DNA of 64,000 nucleotides, from positions 186,001-250,000 of the forward strand of contig JANHCV010000008.1 of the NCBI GenBank assembly GCA_025594325.1. The letters are read 5' to 3'. A model generated the notes under the pieces. The model was not told the DNA's origin. It did no database searches and saw only the letters and a program-made list of their open reading frames with translations. This document shows, piece after piece, positions 1-8,032 of this stretch. Position 1 is the first letter of the stretch, and every line of letters starts with the position of its first letter. The translations under genes were made by a program, and so were the position numbers. This stretch comes from Blastocladiella emersonii ATCC 22665 (lineage: Eukaryota; Blastocladiomycota; Blastocladiomycetes; Blastocladiales; Blastocladiaceae).

Positions 1-994
1 AGCACTTGATGTCGGTGAGGGCGCGGCCCTGGTGCGCCGCCGCCCGCTGCCGAATCGCGCCAACGTCCATGGCGTCCGGGTCCGGGACGAGCTTGGCCGC
101 GACGCCCGTCGCCCCGCCCTCGTGCACCAGGAAGTGCTCGACCATCTTGTCGAAACGGTAGCCCTTGCGCAGCGAGGCGAAGGCCACGTCCGCGGCCAGC
201 GGCGAGTTGCCGGCCGTGACCACCAGGTAGAACTGCATCGCCAGCTCGCTGAGCGCGCGGTAGCCTGCACCGGACGCGGTCTGGCGGAACTTGGAGACGA
301 AATCGCGCGCCGGCATGGCGCCGCGCACGTACTTGAGGTTCTTGAGCTCGTGCGCGTACTCGGTCTCCGACTTCTCGGCCGGCTGCGTTGACTTGACGAG
401 GGAGATGTAGGCGTTGAACGAGCCGTAGTCCTCAAACTTGGACCCGGCCATCGCCAGCTCCACGGCCTCGAGCACCTTGCCCGTCAGCTTGCCGTGGAAG
501 TGCGCAATCTTGAACTTCTCCGGGACGTTGAACGTGAGCTGGAGGATGCTCTCGTACTGCGTGATGGCGCTCTTGACCTTGAAGTTGACGCCGTCAACCG
601 AATTCATGCGCATCAGCGCGTGCATCGCGGCCGGCGTGAAGCCATCAACGCCCACGCCCGGCCCGCGCGCGCTGCTGACCTGGATGCTGTCGAGCTCGCC
701 CTGCAGGATACCGTTGAGCGGCTGGCTCTGCTGCGTCTGCCGCAGCTCGACCTCGAGCGCATACGCGCGGCGCTCCGCCGTCTCGGCGCGCCGCTCGGCC
801 GCGACCGCGCGGGCCTCGGTCGACACGCCCAGTTGCCAGTAGTCGCTGGCAACGTTGAGCGCGAGGAAGACGAGCTTGGCTTTGTCCTCGTACGGCATGA
901 CCAGGTCGCGCCACGGCGCGAGCTGGTACTCGGGGACAATGGCCGCAACGTCAAACGTCGCCAGCTTTTCGAGGAACTGTGCCGGCGTTATCAT
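1..994 (-). CDS. Gag-like protein of a Ty3/gypsy-type retrotransposon (3' end outside window)
   Basis: Reading the minus strand from an ATG at 994 gives about 331 codons with no stop, running off the left edge. The N-terminal part has a heptad-like stretch rich in Ala, Glu and Arg (roughly residues 55-90). A helical region follows that contains FKIAHFHGKLTGK and, further on, ARDFVSKFRQ, resembling the capsid part of Ty3/gypsy Gag. The last visible residues include PDAMDVGAIRQ, which matches the (P)MD(L/V)xAI signature that typically precedes the zinc knuckle in gypsy Gag proteins. The nucleocapsid and pol would lie left of the window. There is no recognisable LTR or primer-binding site between this start and the integrase gene at 1158, so it may be a truncated retroelement or a gag captured by the neighbouring mobile element. 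The Gag assignment is by signature, not by alignment. Confidence 0.65.
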   Translation of the reverse strand, partial: MITPAQFLEKLATFDVAAIVPEYQLAPWRDLVMPYEDKAKLVFLALNVASDYWQLGVSTEARAVAAERRAETAERRAYALEVELRQTQQSQPLNGILQGELDSIQVSSARGPGVGVDGFTPAAMHALMRMNSVDGVNFKVKSAITQYESILQLTFNVPEKFKIAHFHGKLTGKVLEAVELAMAGSKFEDYGSFNAYISLVKSTQPAEKSETEYAHELKNLKYVRGAMPARDFVSKFRQTASGAGYRALSELAMQFYLVVTAGNSPLAADVAFASLRKGYRFDKMVEHFLVHEGGATGVAAKLVPDPDAMDVGAIRQRAAAHQGRALTDIKC

Positions 995-1157
995 TTTGCC
1001 GTCGTGGAAGAAATCACCGCTCGGAGGGGGTTTTACGGTGATACAAAGTGTAAGGTGCCGAGGGGGAGGGTCTTGTGCCACGAGGAATGACTAGCCGGAT
1101 AATGAAGGATTGTATCACGAATGACAAGAGAGAGGGAGAGCGAGGGCAACGCTCGGC

Positions 1158-2327
1158 TTATGAGGGACTGCGCCACCAGCCCGCGCCACCAGCCCAAGCC
1201 GTTGGATCACTGAACCGTGACACGCGGTCCCACTTTTCTTGGACTCGGACTGGGACGCGCCTGACCCAGGTTGAGGGCTCCCTTGGCGTGACTGGGGTAC
1301 GCGCAACAGGGAGCCTTGGAAGACCTGGACCTACGCGCTGCCTTGTTGGCGGGTCCTGGGTCGCTGTGACTGGCTGGACGTCGCTGCGTGGATAGAAGCC
1401 CTTGAGGCCTTGGACCTTGTAGCTTGGATTGCTCACGCCCAACCCCTTGCGCACGACCTGGACCTGGCTCACAGTTGTTGACCAGACCGGCTTCCCCTTG
1501 GCCTCCATGGCAGTCTTGTACGGCTCGCGGACTCGGACCTGGGTCCCTACCTTCAACAACGCGCTCAGAGGGTCGCCCTCGGGCTTGCCCTTGGCAGCTC
1601 GGATCTCCTTGAGCTCTTGCTTGGCCGTTTCGCGGGGCATGTCATGGAACGCGTTGGGTGCCTTGCTTGTGGCCCTCGACTTGCTGCTGTTGATCACAGG
1701 TTCAATGGTCTCGAGGTGCTTGGGCCAGTTGTTGTTGCCCGGGATGGACAGCCACGGTGTGAGCATCCGGCGGATGGTCCCGTTCATACGCTCAACAACA
1801 CCTTGACCGTATGGCACTCCTGCCTTACCCTTGATGTGCTTGGCCTCAGTCCCGGCCTCTATGCCAAAGAACTCGGTCCCATTGTCCGTCTGGATCGTGG
1901 CAGGTGCAAGGCTGTGCTTGGCGACCACGCTGGACCATGCTTCCCGCGTCTTGTCCTTGGTCTTGATGGGTTGGAGGTAGACGCGGCGGCTCGCCAGGTT
2001 GACACACGTAAGAATGTAACGGAAGCCCTTGTACGTACCGTTTTCGCCCATGTCAATGAGGTCAAGCTGAAAGTTGCAGCCAGGACTTGTTGAGTTGATG
2101 CTTTGAATGTCTCGGCGCTTCTGAGGTGCGCGCTTGTACTGCTGCCACACGGACTGTTCGCCAAGCCATCTCTCAAGCTGGGCGCGGTAGATGTGCTTCC
2201 CTGTGTGCTCTTGGTCGACAATGTCAAAGAGACGCCGGATCCCAACCCCAACATGGCCGCGTTTGTAATACAAGTCTTTCAGGTACTCGGACTGTTCAGC
2301 AGTCAAAGGTTCTTCGTGTGGATACAT
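1158..2327 (-). CDS. Retroviral-type (rve) DDE integrase of a mobile element
   Basis: This 389-aa protein shows the integrase catalytic triad in order: FQLDLIDM (first Asp), IQTDNGTEF (second Asp with the TDNGxEF signature) and GVVERMNGTIRR (Glu). It would catalyse DNA strand transfer during insertion. About 90 residues precede the core, with a YYKRGHVGVG-type segment, and a basic, Pro/Arg-rich tail follows. No reverse transcriptase, RNase H or protease is fused or adjacent, which separates it from an ordinary LTR-retrotransposon Pol and is closer to integrases of DNA elements such as Polintons or Ginger. The ATG at 2327 directly follows a TAA and lies 21 nt after the stop of the upstream recombinase-like gene, in the same frame, suggesting one transcript. 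The reading frame is intact. Confidence 0.85.
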   Translation of the reverse strand: MYPHEEPLTAEQSEYLKDLYYKRGHVGVGIRRLFDIVDQEHTGKHIYRAQLERWLGEQSVWQQYKRAPQKRRDIQSINSTSPGCNFQLDLIDMGENGTYKGFRYILTCVNLASRRVYLQPIKTKDKTREAWSSVVAKHSLAPATIQTDNGTEFFGIEAGTEAKHIKGKAGVPYGQGVVERMNGTIRRMLTPWLSIPGNNNWPKHLETIEPVINSSKSRATSKAPNAFHDMPRETAKQELKEIRAAKGKPEGDPLSALLKVGTQVRVREPYKTAMEAKGKPVWSTTVSQVQVVRKGLGVSNPSYKVQGLKGFYPRSDVQPVTATQDPPTRQRVGPGLPRLPVARTPVTPREPSTWVRRVPVRVQEKWDRVSRFSDPTAWAGGAGWWRSPS

Positions 2328-2348
2328 TTACAACAAAGACAACAAAAG

Positions 2349-3518
2349 TTACTTGGGCTTCACACGGTTGGTGTAGTACTTCTTGGACACCTTGGACGTG
2401 TGACCCATCTCATGGCAACGCTGCTCGCGCTCCAGCCATGGCACATCGGCACCCTTGGTTGCGACAACACGTTGGACCTTCTGCACGCCGCACTTCTTGT
2501 CCATGAGATCCAAAATCGTGCGGTCAATGGACTTGTTCCAGGTGTTGCGGAGACGCTTGTTGACCTCTTTGCTGGCCAGGTCCTCAATGGTGCGGTTGAT
2601 GAACACAAAGTCATGGCCCTCTGCCTTGCGCTTGGCAATGACACGCTCCAGGGCGGCTGCCACCTCGGGGCTGGGGATGACGTGTGAGAACTCGTGGCCG
2701 CGACCCTCGGTCTTGACACAGATTGGACCTGCCACAGTCTTGGTCTCCGGGTCGTAGTGCGGGTACTTGTCGTTGGGACTTGTGGTCAGGTACGCCATGT
2801 CGCTGCATGTGGCAGTCATGACCTGGAGGTACGCTCAGAGCTTGGTCATGGGCCCCTTGCCCTGGAGCGTTGCCCAGTTCTCAGCAGCAACAACAGCAGC
2901 CAGGAGGTCGTCACTGCTTGGGAGCGTCCCTGCCTCTTCAGCATTGCGCTTCTCACGGGCAGTATCAGCGTCCTGCTTCTTTGCCTCCGTGTACTTGGCC
3001 CCGAGTTCGGTCCACCCGTTCCAGGTGCAGTACTTGGCCAGGGCCTTGAGCGTCTCGACCTGCAGTCCCTGGACGTTCTTGGACCCCTTGGTCGCGCGGT
3101 AGGTGGCCACGGCATTGGACACGGCCTCGACGTCCTGGATGTCCAGACCTGAGGCGGCAAAGGCAAGGAGCACACGAGCCGTCTTGGCCTTGTCGTTGGC
3201 GTCCAGCTCGGCCAGCTCCCCGTTCTTGTTCACCACGGGCGCGTCGACACACGCAGTAATGGACTCTTCGGTCAGCTCAGCAAACTTGACTTGGGGCGGC
3301 TCCGGGGTGTCGACTTCCATGGGAGTGACTTGCTGATCGGTGCCGTGGTCTGGGTTGTGTGACTCGACAGTCTTGAGTCGCGCGTCCAAGTCCTTGAAGC
3401 GCTTGTCAATAGACCCAAATACGGGCTGGAGCTTGTCCATGACCTGCTGCACCACATCTGTGGCAACATGCTGAGCGAGGGCAAGGGCGACCTGGGAGGC
3501 AAGAGACTCAAGCGACAT
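2349..3518 (-). pseudogene. Tyrosine-recombinase-like gene interrupted by one in-frame TGA
   Basis: Two stretches lie in the same frame: 3518-2835 (227 aa) and 2819-2349 (156 aa), separated by a TGA at 2835-2837 and five sense codons. The first has an N-terminal helical and coiled-coil part, an acidic linker and a helical segment like a recombinase core-binding domain. The second ends in CHEMGHTSKVSKKYYT, which fits the (H/W)-x-GH-x(8)-Y box of tyrosine recombinases, with the nucleophile as the second Tyr. The box-I arginine expected in a TGxR-like block appears to be replaced in TATCSDMAYL. An HxxR box is not obvious. Read together the product would be about 389 aa, a normal recombinase size. 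The TGA could be a recent nonsense mutation or a readthrough codon. The family call is moderate. Confidence 0.5.
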
Positions 3519-3599
3519 GGTTTACTGACTGTCAACAAAAAGGCTCCATGGGCTCAAGTGCATTTGAACGCAACGTTCTTTTTTCTGGGTAGCTGGGCC

Positions 3600-4130
3600 T
3601 GGGTCAGGGTCAGGGTGGTGGCAAGTCATGGACCATGGGAGGGCCCAGGTCACGGTTTGAGAGGGTCGTGACCTCGGCCTCTGCTGGCGCCCAAGTTGGG
3701 GTCATGGGGGGGTGGAGGTCCAGTTCTTTGCCCTCAGTCGCGTCCCAGGTCATGGTTTGAGCGGATTGTGACCTCGGCCTCGACTGGCTCCCAAGTTGAG
3801 CTCATGGGGGGTTCGTGACCTTGGCCTCTGCTGGCGCCCAAGTCAGGGTCATGGGGGGGGGGGGGGTGGAGGTCCGGTTCTTTGCCCTCAGTCGCGTCCC
3901 AGGTCACGGTTTGAGCGGATCGTGACCTCGGCCTTGACTGGCTCCCAAGTCGGGTCATGGGGGGGTGGAGGTCTGGTTCTTTGCACTCAGTCGCGTCCCA
4001 GGTCACGGTTTGAGCGGATCGTGACCTCGGCCTCTGCTGGCTCCCAAGTTGGGCTCATGGGGGAGGTTGTGTCTGGGTCAGGGTCAGGTCACGCAAGGGC
4101 AGCTGGGCCTGGGTCAGGACAGTGGCAAGT
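3600..4130. repeat. Degenerate direct-repeat array between divergent element genes
   Basis: A GTGACCTCGGCC-type core recurs at about 3668, 3768, 3808 (variant), 3922 and 4020. Most intervals are about 100-115 bp. The surrounding unit contains GCTCCCAAGT, TCATGGGGGG and TCAGTCGCGTCCCAGGTCA blocks. The array fills the 720-bp gap between the recombinase-like gene (minus) and the primase-helicase (plus). It probably carries the divergent promoters. Because the plus-strand neighbour has an origin-binding-protein-type helicase, it is also a candidate replication origin (inference). Confidence 0.7.
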
Positions 4131-4237
4131 CATGGGCCATGCCAACAAGGGCTCCCGGGGCACAGTCATTAACGCTAAATCCTGCGCGTTTAAACGCACC
4201 TGTCCTGTCACCTTTTCTGTTACCTCATCATAACAAC

Positions 4238-7228
4238 ATGCCTTGCAAGCAGGTTCCCGGTAAATATGGCACCGCCTTTGGTCTCAAGTGGTTCCATGGC
4301 AAGGATAGTGGCGACAGCAACATGGGCCCTCAGCGCACGCTCTTGTCTGAGCTGCAAGACGACGAGATGGTCATCAAGCGCCTTGTTGACAAGGGCGTTG
4401 ACAAAAATGGCCAGCCCATCGCAGCACACTACTTTGCCAAGGTCAAGACAGCCAACCTGGCCGGGCTCCTCGACAAGAACCGCTGCATCCAGGAGATGGT
4501 CCACCCCGATCGCCTGTCCAAGGTCTACTTTGACATTGACTGCCCAGGCAACCGCAAGGACGTGACCCTGGACGTCATCAAGAAGGTCATCCTGACCCAG
4601 TTCCCCGGCGCCAACCTCCAGGTCTGCGGCTACGAGACGGACCTCAAAAAGTCGTGGCACATTGTCATCAGCAACTACACGGTCACGCTCAAGGACATGC
4701 CATTCCTGAAGCTGTTCTGCAGCCACCCCGACCACGTCAAGCTTGGCTTTGACTCCAGCGTGTACAGCAAGCACCGCTTCATGAAGTGCATCAACCAGTC
4801 CAAGCCCAAGAAGACGCCCGGCGTGTGGATCTTGGGCAACAAGGACCGCCTGTCCAAGCACTTGATCCAGTGCGACTTTGACCCCAACTGCGTGCCGGTC
4901 TCGGACCTGTCCTTTGAAGAGTTTGTGTCTGCTGAGGCCAAGGCAGCGCGGGCCAAGCGCCACGAGGGTCGCCTCAACTTCAACCTGGACATTCCCAAGT
5001 TTGAGGGTGTGACGATCGACCCCGACTTCTTCTACTACGACGCCACGCCACTTGAGATCCTCCACAACATCCCCATCAGCCCCGAGAACGCGTTCCACAA
5101 CAACGTGACCTGGCGGATCATGACATGGGCCATGCGCAAAGGGGTCACATTTGACCAGTTCTGGGCGTGGACGTCGCAGCAGGACAACTCGGCTCAGCGC
5201 ATGCAAAAGTACTGGAACCGGTGGAACGAGATTGCCAGCAACGACAACTACCAGGTACCAGACAGCTTGATCAAGGGCATCTTTCTTGCCCGCTTCCCAG
5301 ACGCGTTCAAGTCCAAGGCCATGAAGCAGTTCAAGGAGTCGCTCCAGGTACCTGTGGACGTGACCAGCGAGGAACCGTACCTGTCAGGTGACGACATTAC
5401 AACTGCCAAGTTCAACGTGCTGGCTGCGGGTATGGGCTCCAACAAGACGGGCGCTGTTTGCGATTACATTGCCAAGTACCCTAATTCGCGCGTGGTCTGG
5501 ATCACCCCTCGCATCACCCTGGCCCACAACACGGAGGGTCGGCTCAACAACGAACACAACCTTGGATTTGTCAACTACTGCAACGTTGACAAGAAGACCA
5601 TGGGAGACAACAATCGACTCATTGTCTCGCCCTGTTCCCTGCACTACATCTCCAAGCCCTACGACATTGTCGTGGTGGATGAGTCAGAGACGGTCCTCAA
5701 AATGTTCCAAGACGACACGCTCCACAAGACCTCTAAGGGCAACAACTTGGTTGCCAACCTCATTGCCTTCAAGACGCTTTGCGAGCACAAGGACAGCAAG
5801 GGCATCTTCATGGACGCGTTCATCACAAACCTGACCATGGACGTCCTCCGCTCCTTTACTGTCGAGCACAACAACCTGACCATCATGAGTGGTAAGATCA
5901 AGGTGATCAAGAACAAGCTCCCCAAGAACTACGTGCCGCGCAAGATGACGTACATTGCCACCAAGAAGAACAAGGACCCGGCGCTCAGCCTACGCGCTGA
6001 GGACGTCATGGAACGCAACATCATCCAGGACCTGCAAGATGGCAAGAAGCTCTACCTGTTCATCCCGCGCAAGATTGACCCCAAGTCCATCTGGTCAGTC
6101 CAGACCTTTGGCGAGCACCTTGAGCGGGTCATGGGTTGGAAGATTGGCGAGGAGATCAAGGTGTACCACGGCGACCGTCCTGCTGATGAGTCCAAGGAAC
6201 TTGTTGACCCTGACACTGTTTGGGGCAAGGAGACGGTCCGCGTGGTCATTGCCAACCTCAAGATCACCGTCGGTGTCAACTTCTCGGAGAAGCGCAAGTT
6301 TGACAAGGTGTACGCGCGCTATGAGTCCTGGTTCCCGATCTGCGACTTCTTCCAAGCAATCTACCGCGTGTGCAACCCCATCGACAATGAGATTGTGTTC
6401 ATGGCCCAATCCAACGGTCGCAGCGCGTTCATCAACCGGACCATGGTCATCAACACCTTCCCAATTGGCGACATGCACAGCGCCATTGTCAAGAACTCGG
6501 TGCTCGAGAACGAGATGGCTGCAGTGACTGCTCGCCACCTTGTCTTTGACAAGTTCCACAAGATTGCCAACATTGTCATTGACAACTGCCCCAAGTACTA
6601 CTACGAGGTGCACCCCGAGATCAAGGAGGTCATTCACTTGGGCTGGTCCTTTGACTGGGCAAACGTCAAGCTGCCATCTGAGGAGGTCATTGACAATCAC
6701 GTGAATGGCTGCCTTGACAAGCCAACCTGGACCACCTGCCTCTCAATCCGCAAGAGCTTCTTTGTCCACACATTCAAGGGCCTGACCGAGGCCGACATGG
6801 AGTTCATCTGGGACAGCAACGCCGAGGGGTTCATGGAGCAGATCAAGCACTTTTACACCAAGGACGCGGCCCACGTCCTGCACAAGATCCTGGAGCACAA
6901 CAACATGGACCTTCGCACAGCCGAAAAGTTTGACATCCATGCAACTGTCCCTGCCAAGTTCAACGAGGGCATCAACAAGTACTTCAAGCGGGTCTGGGCT
7001 GGCTGTGGTGGCAACGCTGCCATGCTATCCCAGCTGCTCAACACCTACTTCAACAAGAAAATCACCCAGAGCGACAAGGAGAAGCCCCAAGTTGAGATTG
7101 CTGGCAAGCGCTACACTAACTTTGAGTGGACAGACAACCACAAGTACTTTGCCCTGTACAAGACCTGGACCACTGCTCCAGCCAAGTCGGCGCCGTTTGT
7201 CCTCGAGCTGGACCTGGACGAGCTCTAA
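4238..7228 (+). CDS. Archaeo-eukaryotic primase fused to UL9-like (origin-binding-protein type) helicase
   Basis: This 996-aa protein is read from the ATG at 4238, the first Met after the repeat array; an in-frame ATG at 4049 lies inside the repeats and is less likely. The N-terminal half carries the three primase motifs: VYFDIDC (D99/D101), SWHIVIS (H141) and FDSSVYSKHRFMK (D172). The C-terminal half is a superfamily-2 helicase: Walker A GMGSNKT (398-404, Asn where Gly is usual), Walker B VVVDESE (D481/E482), a VRVVIANLKITVGVNF block and FFQAIYRVCNP as a motif VI-like Arg finger. It would prime and unwind DNA of the mobile element. Similar primase plus Herpes_ori_bp-type fusions belong to selfish DNA and large DNA viruses. 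The frame is fully open and the base composition is less GC-rich than the flanking host-like genes. No DNA polymerase or capsid gene is visible nearby. Confidence 0.85.
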   Translation: MPCKQVPGKYGTAFGLKWFHGKDSGDSNMGPQRTLLSELQDDEMVIKRLVDKGVDKNGQPIAAHYFAKVKTANLAGLLDKNRCIQEMVHPDRLSKVYFDIDCPGNRKDVTLDVIKKVILTQFPGANLQVCGYETDLKKSWHIVISNYTVTLKDMPFLKLFCSHPDHVKLGFDSSVYSKHRFMKCINQSKPKKTPGVWILGNKDRLSKHLIQCDFDPNCVPVSDLSFEEFVSAEAKAARAKRHEGRLNFNLDIPKFEGVTIDPDFFYYDATPLEILHNIPISPENAFHNNVTWRIMTWAMRKGVTFDQFWAWTSQQDNSAQRMQKYWNRWNEIASNDNYQVPDSLIKGIFLARFPDAFKSKAMKQFKESLQVPVDVTSEEPYLSGDDITTAKFNVLAAGMGSNKTGAVCDYIAKYPNSRVVWITPRITLAHNTEGRLNNEHNLGFVNYCNVDKKTMGDNNRLIVSPCSLHYISKPYDIVVVDESETVLKMFQDDTLHKTSKGNNLVANLIAFKTLCEHKDSKGIFMDAFITNLTMDVLRSFTVEHNNLTIMSGKIKVIKNKLPKNYVPRKMTYIATKKNKDPALSLRAEDVMERNIIQDLQDGKKLYLFIPRKIDPKSIWSVQTFGEHLERVMGWKIGEEIKVYHGDRPADESKELVDPDTVWGKETVRVVIANLKITVGVNFSEKRKFDKVYARYESWFPICDFFQAIYRVCNPIDNEIVFMAQSNGRSAFINRTMVINTFPIGDMHSAIVKNSVLENEMAAVTARHLVFDKFHKIANIVIDNCPKYYYEVHPEIKEVIHLGWSFDWANVKLPSEEVIDNHVNGCLDKPTWTTCLSIRKSFFVHTFKGLTEADMEFIWDSNAEGFMEQIKHFYTKDAAHVLHKILEHNNMDLRTAEKFDIHATVPAKFNEGINKYFKRVWAGCGGNAAMLSQLLNTYFNKKITQSDKEKPQVEIAGKRYTNFEWTDNHKYFALYKTWTTAPAKSAPFVLELDLDEL

Positions 7229-7375
7229 GACGCTCCCTTGCCTGTTAAGACGCTGCCTGCTAAGACGCTCCCGTACCCTGACCCCGTACCCTGACCCTTG
7301 TCCTGCCCAATACATTGATGCTGCTAAGACGCTCCCCTGCATTGACCCCCGTACCCTGACCTCTTGTCTTTGAAA

Positions 7376-7445
7376 GTCCCAATTTCCCCTATAGAATGCT
7401 GGTACTCTATATAGACACTGACTGTTTCATAGGGGAAATTGGGAC
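7376..7445. repeat. 17-bp perfect inverted repeat with 36-nt loop
   Basis: The arm at 7376-7392 (GTCCCAATTTCCCCTAT) is the exact reverse complement of 7429-7445. It lies about 150 bp downstream of the primase-helicase stop. The loop contains TATATAGA. It could form a terminator-like or cruciform structure. Function is unknown. Confidence 0.85.
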
Positions 7446-7733
7446 CTTTACAGTGAGTGGCTTCATAGCAGCCGCTTGCGGCAGGTGGTCAGGGACGGGC
7501 TCGGGGACTGGCTCGGGGACTGCTCACAGATCGACTTGCAGCTGTGCTCAGGGACCAGACCAGGGAACTCTGTCAGTGGGTAGCCGCAGCTGCGCTGCTC
7601 TTTGTCTCGCTGCGCTCGCCGGCCGCCGCCGACCGCTTGGGGTAAGCAATGGTCAGCCCAAGTGGTTGGTCAGGGACGGGCTCAGGGGTCAGGTCAGGGA
7701 CTCACTCCTGGACCACTCGCCCCTCCCTTCCAC

Positions 7734-7905
7734 CCACCCTCCCGCCCACCTGCTTTGGCCTTCGGCCTCCGTCTGCGTGTCATCGCCCTAAGGGCGATGA
7801 CAGTCTCAGTGATGTCACCCCACCCTCCCGCCCACCTGCTTCGGCCTTTGGCCTCTGTCCGCGTGTCATTGCCCTAAGGGCGGTGACAGTCTCAGTGATG
7901 TCACC
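7734..7905. repeat. Two tandem copies of an 86-bp unit containing a palindrome
   Basis: Copies 7734-7819 and 7820-7905 abut exactly and differ at a few positions. Each has a GCCCTAAGGGC palindrome followed by GACAGTCTCAGTGATGTCAC. The flanks carry further short repeats built on GGGGTAAGCAA (about 7640, 7910 and 7962). No coding potential is seen here. The stretch 7229-8032 is interpreted as the non-coding right end of the mobile element. Confidence 0.8.
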
Positions 7906-8008
7906 CGGGGTAAGCAACTGGGTCTCACGTGGTTACCCTGAGTGACTGCTGCCAACCGCTCGGGGTAAGCAATTGGTCAGCCCGAGTGGCAGTGGGTCAG
8001 CCTATGTC

Positions 8009-8026
8009 GTATCCCTTAAGGGATAC
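8009..8026. repeat. 18-bp perfect palindrome at the right edge of the mobile element
   Basis: GTATCCCTTAAGGGATAC lies 7 bp inside the point (8032/8033) where homology of the adjacent gag-like gene to its paralogs stops. A similar short pair, GTGATACAA and TTGTATCAC, sits near 1037 and 1110 on the left. It is a candidate terminal or recombination site. Confidence 0.55.
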
Positions 8027-8032
8027 AACAAT

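Noticed and set aside
494-1090. 198-aa plus-strand frame over the left Gag
   Set aside because: It is antisense to a longer, uninterrupted minus-strand frame with Gag signatures and has the Arg/Leu-rich composition of a shadow frame.
1030-1120. LTR or primer-binding site next to the Gag start (GTGATACAA / TTGTATCAC pair)
   Set aside because: The pair is only 9 bp, no second LTR copy is visible and no clear tRNA-complementary site begins with TGG in the right place.
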